NCBI GenBank assembly: GCA_023548195.1
Contig: JAJHZJ010000028.1
Coordinates: 2,181,001 to 2,245,000 of the forward strand
Reading direction: 5' to 3'
Origin: Bettongia penicillata ogilbyi
Taxonomy: Eukaryota; Chordata; Mammalia; Diprotodontia; Potoroidae
DNA length: 64,000 nt
The notes beneath the pieces were generated by a model, which ran no database searches, had not been told where the DNA came from, and saw nothing but the letters and a program-made list of their open reading frames with translations. Of the stretch, positions 43,255 to 55,789 are shown piece after piece. Position numbers and translations under genes: made by a program. Within the stretch, counting starts at the first letter, position 1, and every line of letters begins with the position of its first letter.

Positions 43255-43525
43255 AGTTCCTCCTCAATTTGGCTGTTCATTCATTTTAGCTGTATCCAAC
43301 TCTTCATGACCTCATTTGGGGCTTTCTTGGCAAGGATACTGGAGTGGTTCTTGCCATTTCCTCCAGATCATTTCACAGATGAGGAAACTGAGGCAAATAG
43401 GTTTAAGTGATTTGTCTAGGGTCACACAACTAGTCCGTGTTTGAAGCCAGATCAGAACTCAGGAGTTCTTCCTGACTCCAAACCCAGTGCTCTCACCACT
43501 GTGCCACCAAGTTGCCCTCCTCCCC
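43255..43525 (-). mobile_element. tRNA-headed, RTE-tailed SINE, reverse
   Basis: 'gctgtatccaactcttcatg', 'cctcatttggggctttcttg', 'gcaaggatactggagtggtt', 'cagatgaggaaactgaggca', 'tgatttgtctagggtcacac', 'cctgactccaaacccagtgc', 'caccactgtgccaccaagtt'. Complete, with the RTE-like tail at the left. Confidence 0.92.
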
Positions 43526-43529
43526 AATA

Positions 43530-45020
43530 GCCCCTTATACATCAGTTAAATCACAGGTCTAGTCCCTGTCCCTAACTTTTAGAAATCACCTAGGTCCGTT
43601 GCAAAGAGGGAATCTCATAGAAACTCAGAAGGCTGATCCCTCCTTCTCCTCCTCCCCATCCCCATTCCATGGCTATTTTGCTTGTCTTCTTCAAACGGCT
43701 GTCTCCTCTTCTCCATCCCCCTCTACCCACCCCCTTTCCTTTCTGCGTTCCTTGCTGGTTTCTTCGGAACACTGGTGTAATGTCAGCAACACTAATCATG
43801 TCATACCGTGGCACCGTTGACCCTGACATTCAGCAACAAAGGAACTCGAAGAAAGGGGTAAGAGATGAAGAAAGCAGCAGGAGGATAAATATGCAGACCA
43901 GAATTATTTTTATTATGACTAAAGCCTGTAGCCTCAGAATTGCTAATATTCTAAATAAAAAATGTGCAGGAAATTAAGTTGGGAGCAGCAGGATGAATTC
44001 TGATTTCGATTAAGAGTAGGATGGAAAGAACCTGGCTTGCTCTTTTATGCCTTGCCTTTTAAATTGCAAGGGGAAGCAAATATGGTGGTTATCATAACTT
44101 GAGGGTTTCTCTTCGACTGGAGAGAATGTTAAAACCTCTTTTTAACTTCCTTCATCCTCTCTCCCTTTTAAAATAATTACCAAAAATAAGTCAAGGTTTA
44201 ATAAGGATGTAAGAACTATGTGTAGACAGCCTTGAGTTTTAGAATTTTATTCTCAGATTCCCATAATTTGTTAGGTGCATAAGGAGCAACCTCAGGGAAG
44301 GAAATCCATCGGTGAAGAGCCTGGTCTGGTCATAACTAAGCTGAGTCACGCTCCTTTTCAAACTATTTTATTCTCAGGTTCTTTTCCCCCCTGGGCTCTC
44401 ATAGCATGTCTTTGTGGCAACAGGAAGAAGAAAATACCGTGAGAGTCCCAGTATTGTCTATTTCCTGGCAGGTAGAACCCACTAGTACCAGATCTCCTTT
44501 CTGCATCATGAAATATCTTGCTTGTGGGGCTACTTTCACCATGTGATAGAGCTTCTGGTGAGCAGCCCGACACTTGGAGAAGTCATGACCTGGAAGCTTG
44601 ACACTTGCCACATTTCAAATGTGTTTTGAATTGAGATGCTCTGATCTAATTTGAGCTCTGAGCTCACTCTGAATCATCCAAACATTTCTATAAACACAGG
44701 GGACTCAGCTGCCAGTTCAGCTTTTGAGGTATTCTGAATTACAACTCTATTACTTAGTTAAGGAGATCCCGCCACATCTTTTTTACTTCCTGCAAGAAAG
44801 AGGAAATAACATTTAAAAGAACAACTATTTCTCTTACAAAGAGAGTAAGTTTTAATTTATTTTAGATGCCAGACTGAATTACCTAGTAATCTCTATTGAG
44901 ACTGATAATAAATACACTACTTGGATTGTTTATTTGTTCAATGACATTTTACCTTAGAATACAGAGAGGGATAGCCTTTTCCTGCTTGGTTATAAAAGCA
45001 GAAAAACTGGATGGAAGATG
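43530..45020. other. Repeat-poor sequence
   Basis: No clear transposon. 43640-43740 is C/T-rich (CTCC steps) and opens several overlapping frames on both strands that look like composition artefacts. Confidence 0.45.
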
Positions 45021-45024
45021 GGGG

Positions 45025-45270
45025 GAAAAGCAAGTTTCAGCTATTGTAAGGAAAAAATTTCTACACATCAGACCTATCCTAAAGTGGATACCTCAGGAGG
45101 GCTAGGGAGTTCTCCGCTCCCTGGAAATCTTCAAGTCCAGGCTGATTTGCTTCTCATCAGTGATAGAGTAGAGAGCATTCTCGTTCATCTATGTATGATG
45201 GCCTAGATTGTTGGGCTAGATGGCAGCTGAGCTTCTATCTAGGCCTGGGATTCTGATTCAATTCCTTCAC
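45025..45270 (+). mobile_element. L3/CR1 LINE 3' end
   Basis: 'agctattgtaaggaaaaaat', 'atcctaaagtggatacctca', 'ggagggctagggagttctcc', 'aaatcttcaagtccaggctg', 'ttgttgggctagatggcagc', 'ctgggattctgattc'. Runs from the end of ORF2 to the 3' terminus. Confidence 0.78.
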
Positions 45271-46790
45271 TCTATACTAAAACTTCCCAAATTTAGACTA
45301 ATTTGGAGAAAGGCCCATGTGAATATATGTTGGTAGCATCTATTTAAAGAAATGTAGTTTCACTACTTTCAAATGCATATGGTAACTCAAACTAAGCTAG
45401 CAAAAGTATTGCCAAGTACAGATCCATGGGAGGCTATCTTAATGATAACTAAGAATGATTTGTAATTAGTATATCAATTGTCTGTGCCTCCAAAGGACCT
45501 GGCGATCTTAGTTTGTCCTCCCAACAATCTTAAACATTCTCCCTGTGAATTTTATTTACACTGTTAACTGGTGCTCTGAGTGAAGAAAAGTTGTGCTGAA
45601 CCAAGGTGGAACTTGTCAAATCAAGGAAGTCCAAATTAATGACATTTTACCGTATGTTAGTATTTAACTTATTAAAAAACAGCCCTCTCTATTTTTGCAT
45701 GGAAGCTTTTGATTCTCTTTTCAATGTCTCCTTAAGTATAACATGTACACACACCCTCCCCCAAACAAGTATAATTTGAGCAGAGGAGAATTGCATAATG
45801 AGTTTGCTGTGCTTATCTAGGTTGGCTAGACCCTTCTATTTAATTATAAAAGTCCTGTCTACATCAGGGTAGTTGTCGTTTCTAGGTTTCGTAAGTGATT
45901 GCTTTGTTTGTTCCTTTGCAGTTACAGTCAAAAGTCATGAATTCTTTACATTCAGAATTGCTAAAACCTTTGGGTTTAAAACCTGGTGAATGCTTAAGAA
46001 AACAACATAAAAAATGTTTCTGCTCCAGGTTTTATTGTTCTTGGAATAATTCGGTAAGACATTTCTCCAAAAATAAAGGAGAATTTTAATTCTATTTAAA
46101 ATATACAAGTAGAACTAGGCTGAAGACTTGGTTCTTAACCTCGGACATGAGCACCATAGCCTTTATATTTGATTTAAGATTTTGGTCATAAGACATCTTG
46201 TAAAGAAACCATTCATTTAGGTTAGTTTATTTTATAGGGTTGCCATTTTATACAATGGCCAAAAAAATCGAATATGATACTGTATATAAATCATTCTTAT
46301 ACTTAAAAACATATATAGTGATCATACTTTGGGTAGGGGGTGTAGGAGTGAGAATCTCCCCTGTGATTTTATTGGTGTAAGAAACTCTGAATTGAGGAAT
46401 CTCAATTCAGATAGAAAACTTAATAGACCTAGAGAATTGTTTAGGGCATTAAGAACATAAGCATATTGCTTGTGTTCTCACAGTCAATATGTGTCAAAGA
46501 CTTGAGTGCAGACTATCTTGACTCCCAAGTCATCTCCTTTCCTCTATTTGATATATGCATCCTTCTTTGGTATTTGAGTGTTTTTTTAAATGGTGATGAC
46601 TTTTGATTGTTTTAATATAAATATTAGTTAAAATATTTATTTTAGTAGTTATATTAGTACATCAGAGAATCATCTATATGATACTGTTTTGGAATTTAGA
46701 GTAATTTACCCAGAGTTAGGATGAGCCTTATGTTTTCTTTATCTCTGATAAGCTAAGATTGTAAACAAGTTCTCAGGATGGATGTTTCAT
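45271..46790. other. No assignable feature
   Basis: AT-rich, unique-looking sequence; no repeat or coding evidence. Confidence 0.45.
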
Positions 46791-46944
46791 ACCTTCAGCC
46801 AATCAATTAAACAAGCATTTATTAAGCACCTAGCATATGTTTGTCACTGTGCTAAATACTAGAGATACAAAGACAAAAGTTAATCAGTTTCTGATCTCCA
46901 GAAGCTCACGTCCTAATGTTGGAAACAACATATGCATACACATT

Positions 46945-47201
46945 TTTGTTGTTTGTTCTTTGAGAGGACCATGACATCAGGGAGGACTGTGCAAAGTCTC
47001 CCAGCCTCACTCTCTTGGAACCATCTGGGTCCAGTGGCAAGATATGGATCAGGACAACTGCATATAGCCCTGCGTGCAGTGGGAGAACTTGTCCTTTCCA
47101 AGCTAAGGTCTTTCCCAGGTCCAGTTTGTCTGAGGCAATAGCCATTCAGTGATTAAAGCTAGGCAAGAAATGAGGCAAAGAACAGCCTCTTCTTCCTAAT
47201 T
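46945..47201 (-). mobile_element. Marsupial SINE nested in L2
   Basis: Plus strand 'gttctttgagaggaccatga', 'catcagggaggactgtgcaa', 'gaaccatctgggtccagtgg', 'caagatatggatcaggacaa', 'gtgggagaacttgtcctttc', 'tcccaggtccagtttgtctg', 'gaacagcctcttcttcct'. In sense this is the SINE whose 3' end occurs at 4676-4758. It shows overlapping 60-80 residue frames on both strands that are not genes. Confidence 0.78.
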
Positions 47202-47246
47202 AAAAAAAAATCAAGGTAATAGGTAAAAAAAAAGCAAGGTAATAGG
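47202..47246. repeat. 23-bp tandem duplication
   Basis: Two units, A9 followed by tcaaggtaatagg(t) and gcaaggtaatagg, with period 23 and one difference, at the SINE/L2 junction. Confidence 0.88.
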
Positions 47247-47384
47247 AACTGGGAAAGAGGGGCTAGATCTAAAGAGTGATGTCAGAAAAAATTTTATGTA
47301 GTAGGTAGCATCTGGGTTGACTTCTGAAGGAAACTCTGGATTCTAAGAGAAGGTGGAGGCAAGGGTATGCATTCTAACACAGTG

Positions 47385-47440
47385 CTTTCACATAGTACGC
47401 TTTTGAACAAATGCTTATTGAATTGAATTGAAATTAATTA
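47385..47440 (+). mobile_element. L2 LINE terminal scrap
   Basis: 'agtgctttcacatagtacgc' and 'aaatgcttattgaattgaat', the terminal bases of an L2. Confidence 0.55.
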
Positions 47441-47469
47441 AATTCTTGCTAACAAGTGACTCCTAGATA

Positions 47470-47800
47470 ACCAATTTGTCAATCAACGAGTATTTCTTAA
47501 GCACCTACTATCTGCCAGTTGCTAAGCTAGGTGTTATGGATACAGATAAAGAGAATGAAATAAGAAGCTTATATGAGACACAGAGAGACAGACACAGAGA
47601 CAGGTTAGGGCAAGGCAAAAGAGGAGAGGGAGGGAATATGTATATAAATGGGTACAGCATAAATATAAAGTTGATAAATATAGAGGGTACAGGATAGTTT
47701 GGGAGAGAGGTCAGTAGCAGTTGGCAGATCAATAAAGCTTTCATGTAGAAGATGGTGCTTGGTTTATAGATGCATTTTGAAAACATTTTAACTTTTCTCG
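47470..47800 (-). mobile_element. L2 LINE 3' end, reverse
   Basis: 'tcaatcaacgagtatttctt', 'aagcacctactatctgccag', 'ttgctaagctaggtgttatg', later 'ggcaagg..aaagaggagagggaggg' and 'ctttcatgtagaagatggtg'. The 107-residue minus-strand frame here lies inside the L2 and is not a protein. Confidence 0.7.
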
Positions 47801-47874
47801 TAAGATAGTGTAGCTTGTGTTTTAACAACAAAGATAATTTAGAAATTATTTTCCTTTATTTTTGCTCTTAAGTT

Positions 47875-48005
47875 CCTTGCCACTATCTATTGTGTGCCTT
47901 TGCACAAGTCACTCAACTTTATCTAAGCTTCAGGTTCCTTGTCTGTCAGATGAGGAGTTCCTACTAGATGACCTCTAGGATCACTTTAAAATCTAAGATC
48001 TTGTG
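47875..48005 (+). mobile_element. CORE-SINE, MAR1-like, 3' two-thirds
   Basis: 'tttgcacaagtcactcaact', 'cttcaggttccttgtctgtc', 'agatgaggagttcctactag', 'atgacctctaggatcacttt', 'aaaatctaagatc'. The head is lost. Confidence 0.75.
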
Positions 48006-48559
48006 AGCCTGTTTAGCAGCAGGTAAAAGTAAATATGCAAATTGATGCTTCCTTACATGCTTTGGATCTGAAAGAAATCATAGTTTGGACCAATGGAAAA
48101 TGACTCCTGTCTACATTATTGAATTTAACTGAAATTTGGAGTATGTCTATGTACAACTTTTCCATTAGATGAGTGACTTGCACATAGCAGACACTGATAA
48201 AATACATTAGGAGAAGATATATCACTTATATCACATAAAGAGATGATGTACATTTTCCCCTTCTAACTGCCTTCTGTTAATGCTACTTTGGCATTTTTAT
48301 TGGTGTGTCACGTACTAGATTGGTAATGCTAATATTGCTTGATTACATTCATTTTGACCTTGTGTTCTCTCTATTGTCAGCATGTGATGCCACTGGACTG
48401 CCATCTCCTGTGATATTTTTTCTCAAAAATTAGCTGGACTGAAAAGATGTGGACCCTACCATTCAGCAAATAAATGAATGAGATTATGAGAAAATTAATT
48501 TATCACAGCTCCTCTTCACTAGGCCCTAATGGAAATAGTGTTGGATTTACTACTTCTAA

Positions 48560-48790
48560 TACTTGGTTCCAATATTATTAGACCCTATCTATAGTACTCT
48601 GTTTAATTCTAAGTGGTGTTTTCAAAAGAGCATTGGTAAAGAGCATTGGAGCACATCCAGAGAAATTTTGTGAAGATTCATTAAGGGATACCTAAAGAAT
48701 GATCAACATTTAGAAGACAGATTGGACTTAGCTTACTTGGCTCAAGCAGGCAGCACTAGGACCACTAGGTAGAAGCTCCTGGTTGATTTT
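48560..48790 (+). mobile_element. L3/CR1-like LINE remnant
   Basis: 'agtactctgtttaattctaa', 'gtggtgttttcaaaagagca', 'gcattggagcacatccagag', 'ttggctcaagcaggcagcac' keep the order of the end of L3 ORF2, but identity is low. Confidence 0.5.
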
Positions 48791-48819
48791 GGTTCAGTAT
48801 TGACATTAAGAGCTGCCTG

Positions 48820-48930
48820 TAAATTCTAATAAAATGAAATCTCCTTGAGATCAGGGACTATGTCATTCTTGTGTTTGTTTACCTAGCACCTAGTGCAGTA
48901 ACAGTAGGCACTTAATAAGTTCTTAAAAAT
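48820..48930 (+). mobile_element. L2 LINE 3' end
   Basis: 'aatgaaatctccttgagatc', 'agggactatgtcattcttgt', 'acctagcacctagtgcagta', 'gtaggcacttaataagttct'. Confidence 0.8.
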
Positions 48931-49029
48931 GGACTGCAAAGTTATATGAAATACTGGTTTTCACTGACAGTCTTCAAAAGGAAAAGTCACTATGTGCAGA
49001 GGGGAGGAATGGAAAGGAAAGGAAATAAG

Positions 49030-49290
49030 TATTTATTTAGTACCTAATTTATGCTAGGCACTGTGCTAATTACTTCACAAGTATTGTTTCATTTGATTCC
49101 CCATCCCCACAACCTTCGGGAGAGGTGGTGTTATTATCCTCATTTACAGTTAACTGAGGCAAACAGAGGTTAAGTGACTTACCCAAGATCACACGCTAGT
49201 GAACTGTCTTAGACTGGATTTGAACTCGGGTCTTCCTCATTGCAGGCCCAGCTCTCTATCCACTGTATAACCTAGCAACCTCCGGTGGGA
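49030..49290 (-). mobile_element. MIR-class CORE-SINE, reverse, full length
   Basis: 'tgctaggcactgtgctaatt', 'gtattgtttcatttgattcc', 'ttattatcctcatttacagt', 'aggttaagtgacttacccaa', 'gatcacacgctagtgaactg', 'ggatttgaactcgggtcttc', 'ctctctatccactgta'. Head and L2-like tail both present. Confidence 0.88.
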
Positions 49291-49564
49291 ACTTAGTGTC
49301 AGGCAGTGGACTTTAAAATGATCTTTGAGCCTTGAGCTTCTGTAAGTTTATGGAGGGAAGACGATTAAATCGCTGCACTTCTTCAGCGCTTTAGTCGGAG
49401 GATGTGAGAATGAGTTACTCTGCTGTTTGTACTTTTTTAAGCATCTTATTCCTCAGGAATAAAAAAAAACCACTCATTTTATGGGTTTCCAGAAATGCTC
49501 ATTAAAAACAATAAAGCAATGTAGACATTTACCTATAAGAGTAGTCATATGTACATGTAAATAT

Positions 49565-49815
49565 ATAATAAGAGCTACTATGTGTAAGGCATTATGCAAA
49601 GCACTTTATAAATATCTCATTTGATCTTCACACAACTCCAGGAGTTAAGTGCTATTATCATCCCCATTTTACAGATGAGGAAGCTGAGGCAAATGGCAGT
49701 TAAGTGACTTGCCCAGGGTCACACAATTAGCTTGTTAGCGTCTGAGGCTGGATTTGAGCTTAGATCTTCCCGGCTCCAAGTCTGGCACTCTTATCGACTG
49801 TACTACATATGTCCT
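49565..49815 (-). mobile_element. MIR-class CORE-SINE, reverse, full length
   Basis: 'gcattatgcaaagcacttta', 'tctcatttgatcttcacaca', 'atcatccccattttacagat', 'gaggaagctgaggcaaatgg', 'gtgacttgcccagggtcaca', 'ctggatttgagcttagatct'. One of the least diverged MIR copies. Confidence 0.9.
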
Positions 49816-52050
49816 ATTAATCAAAGATTTTTTTAAGAAACCATTTTTGTTACAATTAAATTAATATTTACTGTGTTAGTATGTATCTGTTTGGCCTATG
49901 TGTACTTCACCAAGTCATGTATCCCAAATTCTAATGAAAACTAGAGCATTATAATGCTATTTCCTTTGTAAATCTTGTGGAAAGAAAACAGCCATAGGTA
50001 ATATATTTTGTCTTCTGACTACCATAAGCACTCAGGTTTAAGATCTGTTCTCTGAGAGCAAGTACTCAATTGAAAATAAGCTGTGGGAGGAAATATGTAA
50101 GACTAGCCCTTGGAAACTGATAGGGTTTTGTTTGTTTGATGGTAGTAGTGGTGGTTGTTTTGAAATATAAGATAATACACAAAGGGTTAACTATTCCTTA
50201 GTTGTATAGGTTGGAAAAAAATAAGACGACCTAATATTTGAAAAAGGGAAGAAAGAGATTAGAAGTTGTTCTTCATTTAGAGTTGGTTGATCTAAATTGA
50301 GCTAAGCAATCTGAATGATTCTGTATAGTTGTATTTAAATTTTTCTGTAGAAAACTAGCCTTAAAGGAAATGTCTTCTGAGTGTTTATTTTGTATTCTAA
50401 TTAGAAGGGGTAATAGACTCCCAGTATCTACTATAGAGTCTAATTGGCTTTCATGGTGTGAGGAGTCATTACATAGGAAGTTAAAGAACAAAAGTGTACC
50501 CACAGAATTTTAATTTAGAAGTAATTTTTTTAAAAAAATCTCATCCCTCAAGAGTTACCATATAATAGAAGAGATGGAAGTGTATAGAAGTCTTCCCAGA
50601 AAGCAACCCACACCGAGATGATTTGTAAATATGTTAATAATGACAAACAATGGTATCCTTGAGAATTATTTGAGGGAAGACACCAATATCAGTGGAATTA
50701 ATGTATAACAAAATTATAACACACTAATGGCAAACAGCACAATGGTAGCCTGTATGGCTTCTGGAAGATGATTAGTGATGATAAAGTTCAAAATAAGAAA
50801 AGAAAGTTTAATTTTTGAAAAAGATGGCGAATAAGAAAGTAAGATGTTTCCAAGATGTGGATCACTACTATGGAGGACCAGAATCATAAATCTATATTCT
50901 ACAACTCTTGGGCAGATAGAAATGTGGACTATCCTTGACTGATAACCCATTTCCTAAAGATCATCCAGTGGGTCTTTACACTAATTCTGTTACTTACCAA
51001 GCAATCTCAGTCTCAGTCTGATTTTCCAAATTGACTTTCCTTCTGTGATGAGAACAAATTAAGCAGCTGATGGACACAGTTCTTCTAGTCTGCTTGTTGA
51101 TTTAATTTCTTGGTAGAAATTAATAAATTGGCATTTATATGGGTTGGAGTTGGTGTGAAAATTGCCCTTAATACCTGATCCACCTCTGACCTGGACCAAC
51201 AGATTTGGGTATTGAATGTACAAAATTGGGAAGCAGCCATCCTGAACTTTCAGTGACCCCACTAAGACACAGACACTCAGTAAGGATCTTCCTAAAACAA
51301 CCAAAGAGCGAATCTTCCACCAGTTCATTAAAACAGCAAATGCTGATGAGAATGTATTAGCTTCATGGTTTAACTTTTGTCCTATGGGCTAAATGTTTGG
51401 GTGATAATTTTACTGGTAGAAAACAATGTTTTCATGTAACTTAGGAAAGGAAAAAGTATCAAACCGTGCAGAGTACTCTTTCTTAAATACTGTTAACCTG
51501 ATTTATTTTTACTTTGACAGATACTTCCTTTCAAGGGGTGCTTTCCACAGACAGATTTTCATTGTGCAATAGGAGGAGGAGGGGAAAAAACTTGCTAAAT
51601 TTTGCCTCTAGGTTTCTTCCAGGGTTTTAAGGTGACCACACCCAAGCCTCTGCTGATGCCATGTTCTTGATGAGAGAGTTGACTTATTACATTAGTAAAT
51701 GATTCTGTATTCCCACAGGAGGTTTTTCATTGGTAGGATTATAATATGTTTTTATAGCTCACACACTGTTTAATGTAGAGAAAGACAGACTCTGTGTATC
51801 CAGTAGGTTCAGATTTGAAAGTAACAAGTTCAGATCCATGTGTCCCATGCTTGTAACTTAAGATCTCAGTATCATGATGAGTCAGAGGGTCTCTATGTTT
51901 TAGGTGTATGTTTCAACTTGACACCCCTCCACCACCCCCCACCTTCAACATTTAACGTCCCTTAATCTCTTTTATCCCCACTCTCAAAGAAATGATTGAT
52001 TTTGGCCAACCTTATTTTGATAGGTATAGCATAAAATAGATTTAAAGACT
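49816..52050. other. No assignable feature
   Basis: About 2.2 kb AT-rich sequence with no clear repeat. Minus-strand frames at 50273-50503, 50714-50950 and 51059-51328 show no domain. C-rich 'cacccctccaccacccccca' lies near 51925-51945. Confidence 0.45.
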
Positions 52051-52054
52051 GTTT

Positions 52055-52295
52055 CTAATTATAACTCACATTTGTATAGTTCTTAAGGTTTATGACACAC
52101 TTTCCTTACAACTGTCTTATGAAATAAGTGGTGCAAGTGTTATTTTCACCCCTTGATAGATAAGAAAACTGAGGTTTTCATAAGTGACTTTGTGCTGGTC
52201 ACAAAGCTAATCAGCGCCTGAAGAAAGATTCAAATGCAGGTCTTTTTACACTTAAGTATAGAAAGCTTTGAACTTAGTCATTGTGCCTCTTCCAC
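52055..52295 (-). mobile_element. MIR-class CORE-SINE, reverse
   Basis: 'tttgtatagttcttaaggtt', 'caactgtcttatgaaataag', 'gatagataagaaaactgagg', 'ctggtcacaaagctaatcag', 'aaagattcaaatgcaggtct', 'cttagtcattgtgcc'. Confidence 0.78.
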
Positions 52296-52389
52296 CCTGA
52301 CACAAAATAGCAGCAGATAAATGCGTTCAAATGGGCTTCTCTTAAGTGACTACATTCGTTGAAACCTATAGTTGATATGATTATGGGTA

Positions 52390-52520
52390 GATAGATCTAG
52401 AGTTGGAGGAGATCTCAAAGTCTGTCTAGTCTAATGCCTCCTACCTCTCATTTTATGGATAAGGAAACTGAGGCCCAGGGACATTAAGGCAATTCTTAAA
52501 AGTCACACAGGTGATAAGTG
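52390..52520 (-). mobile_element. CORE-SINE, MAR1-like, reverse, 3' part
   Basis: 'agatctagagttggaggaga', 'gtctgtctagtctaatgcct', 'tcattttatggataaggaaa', 'ctgaggcccagggacattaa', 'gtcacacaggtgataagtg'. Truncated before the head. Confidence 0.82.
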
Positions 52521-52524
52521 TATT

Positions 52525-53389
52525 TCTCCAGAATGACTTCAAAATTTACAACAGCTTTGGTAGTATTTGGGTAACTGGGTTGCAGGTAGTACCGGATATT
52601 TTTTGAATGCTTCAGGGTGCCTAAAAAGCATCACTAGCACAAAATTACCTCATTTATTATGACACTTGTACTCTTGTAGAGACTTGGCTCTCAGAGCTAT
52701 TGGTGTTTTGTTTCTCCAGTAGAAATCTCTTCTGTCTCTTTCCTTTATCTTGGAATAGCTTTGAGATATCAATTAATGTAGAAACTAAACTATGCTGTTC
52801 TTCCTAGAACTGAGCCATAATGGATATCTCTACCTTCCATTTTCTATATGTTGTACATCACCATCTCTGTATATATACAGTTATGCTCTAGGATAGGTAA
52901 AGTATTTGATAACGTATGTTTTTAAGTGGGGAACATAGGCATATGTGAATCACTGCTGACACTAAGAAATTCAGGCATAGCTATCCAGAGCAGCAACAAC
53001 AGAAAGCCAGATGCTTTTTTGATCATTATCATCACAAAGAATTTATTAAATTGTTGTATGTGTTTGTGACCATGGTAGAAGATAACATAGCTCCTAATAT
53101 CTAGTCACCTGTATGTTAATACGGAAAACAAAAATGTGGACCAACCTAAATCATGCAAATTCGCTTATATCCAAAATAGATATTTAAGGAATTCCATTCT
53201 CCGCCTCCCCCGTGTATGCTTGTAATATTCTTCAGGTGGTTAAAATTACTCTCGAGCCCATGTAACTTATCACCAGATGCTATCCTCTAAAGTGATTTAA
53301 AAAAGAAAAGTCAACTTGTCATTTGAAACACTCAAATACACAAGAAATCAAAGGGCAACTGATACTGTTCACCAGTTCCCCCCCCCATA
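52525..53389. other. No assignable feature
   Basis: No repeat, splice-bounded frame or RNA gene recognised. Confidence 0.45.
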
Positions 53390-53492
53390 CGCTCTCTCTC
53401 TCTCTCTCCCTCTCCCTCCTTCCTTCTCCCTCTCCCTCCCTCCCTCTCTCTCTCTCTCTCTGTCTCTCTCTCTGTCTCTGTCTCTCTCTCTG

Positions 53493-53586
<94 letters not shown>
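53390..53586. repeat. Compound (CT)n-(CA)n microsatellite
   Basis: About 165 bases of CT-rich pyrimidine sequence with CCCT and CTGT interruptions, passing directly into about 32 bases of (CA)n. The CT part is a long polypyrimidine tract able to form triplex DNA. Serine/leucine-rich and arginine/glutamate-rich frames across it are artefacts. Confidence 0.95.
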
Positions 53587-53588
<2 letters not shown>

Positions 53589-55785
53589 TTTGCTGTGAAC
53601 AAGAGCTATTGTTCACCTAAAGGGGAAACTTCCCCAACTTTATATGTTTCCTTAAGCAGGATCTCGACCCCATGTATTCCATTTGCACTTATCAGAATCC
53701 ATGCACACATACACTTTTGTTTATAGAATTCTTCCTGATAATCAAGCCACTGGGTGGGTTCTGGAGAACTGCCCAGCTGCATACCATGAATGCCCACTGA
53801 CATTTAGTCTCTAATGGCTAATGGGGTGCATTTAACTCTCTCAGTAGACTTTGTCTAGTCACCTTGTGTTTTTACTGACTTCAGAGCCATCAGCACACAC
53901 ATGCAAAATCACACACACATGCATACATTTTTCTTTATGTGTGCATTCAGATGAAAGGACAAGTTAGTAGACTATGCATTATGGAAGAATTGGAGGTCAC
54001 ATGTGGAAATTATTAACCTCTATGCCCTGCCCCTCAGCCACATCAGAAAGTGCTATATGATCCCACATAACTTTCTGATTACTGCAATGTTGCTCAGATT
54101 TGGATGGGGGATGTTTTAGGAGGAAGAAGGAGTATTGAGGTGGTAGAAGATATCACAAATGACTTCTAAAGGAATCCTAGAAGTAAAGTCCATTCTCCTA
54201 AGATGTGATTGCATTGTGCCTTCCCCATTTCTGCTCAGAGGAGCAAATTCTCCATCTCCTGTCTTGAGTTCTGGCCCCCTCTCCCTTTCAAAGGGCCCAC
54301 AGTAGCCTAGCTCTCACTGTTACATCTGGCCTCTTCCACTTCCCTCCAGTTTCTGTTCCATGTGAAGTGTGGGCAGCAAACAGAAAATAATCTGAACAGC
54401 TGTGGTAGCCCCAGATGAGTGTTGAGAGAGAGGACCAGGAGAGAAGGGCTATAATAAGCTAGTAAGAGTGTGTATTTGTGTGGGAATAAGGTTTGGTTTG
54501 AATCAGTCTTATCTCTGGAAACACCATTCTCTTTTTAGTCCCAAAGAGATTTTTCTTCACTCTCTTCTATTGTATGTACTTTTTATATTCAAAAAACTAA
54601 AGAGAACTTTTACTGATAATCCTACAGCAGTAATTTTTTTCTTAAGAAAAGGAGTTAGAAGAAGAAAGAATGTTAAAGTACCATTTGGTCTATTTACAAA
54701 TATCTACTCTATCCATGTTTCATTACTTACTCAGAGCTTTCCTGCCTGGCACAGACTGAAATGATATCATTATCTAGCTTACTATTTCAACAGTTCCAGG
54801 AACATTGCTCCTATAGGTCAGGGTACTTGGTTTCACATAAACAACTCGTAAGAGTTCCTTGTAATTTCAGAAAGATGGGCAAGAGGAGAAAACCACAAGT
54901 AGACAAAGGATGAACTAGTGACATCCTTCTTTTGCTCAACATAGATGTAAAGGGAAGGGAGTGTGCTGCCATAACCTAGGGTAGAATATATTACTTTTTT
55001 CCGATTGCCCCTAAATTGTGCTGCATTTGTTTTTTCAGTAGACACCTTCCAGCTCCTCTGGGAGACCACGAGGTGCATGCTTAATTGCTTCATGGATGAT
55101 GTGAAGTCTTGGAATGCAATCCAACCATCACTCATTAACTAGCTCAACTTATTAAACCTTGACAGCCAGCAGAACTGACTCAGACACCCTTGACTGCCGG
55201 CAGCTAATAGAAGCCTGGGATTGAGCAATGCCTGCGGAGTGGAATGAGTGGTGGACTGACACCACCATCATCTATTTGAACTCATCCTTCAGCAAGGCTA
55301 CCAAAGTTGTAGAAAGATAGGAAATTATGTTGCTAATTGTTCTTCCTTGCTTTCTAGTGTGTTTTGTTTCATGTGTGGGTGTGAAGCAAGTAAGAACTAC
55401 GGTTGGTAGGGGGAACAAGGAAAAGCTCATGACAAATCCATTCATTAGGATCCTGCCTGTACACATTTATTGTCAGGAATAATCTATTCAGCTATTAAGA
55501 CATTTTGTCCTAGTTCAAGACAGTCATGTCCATGATTAAATGAAGAAAAAGTGTCTCATTTTACTTACTGAACAGGCATAAATATTAATGAATAACCTTG
55601 GGCTCTGGAGTCTCCCTTGTAAATTACCTTGAACCAGAAAATCACATGACAGATATATTCTATAGTATATGATAGGTATAGTGCTATATTCTGATATGGA
55701 ATATTATTACATGATATATTAGTACTGTAGAATAGCTTGAGGCTCACCACTGTCATTACTGCCACCACCACCACCATTATCAGTT
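53587..55785. other. No assignable feature
   Basis: Unique-looking sequence. 55120-55300 ('cttgacagccagcagaactg', 'ccttgactgccggcagctaa') has an unusually balanced composition and no repeat; it could be conserved but there is no direct evidence. Open frames at 54468-54764 and 54833-55135 show no known domain. Confidence 0.4.
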
Positions 55786-55789
55786 TGCA

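Larger units (their letters stand above)
46795..47380 (-). mobile_element. L2 LINE 3' end, reverse, split by a SINE
   Basis: 'caagcatttattaagcacct', 'gctaaatactagagatacaa', 'gaagctcacgtcctaatgtt', 'ggaaacaacatatgcataca', then after the SINE 'gaactgggaaagaggggct' and 'ggttgacttctgaaggaaac'. Both flanks keep reversed L2 order. Confidence 0.78.

Noticed and set aside
53316..53726. 136-residue frame and its minus-strand partners
   Set aside because: Product of the CT/CA microsatellite.
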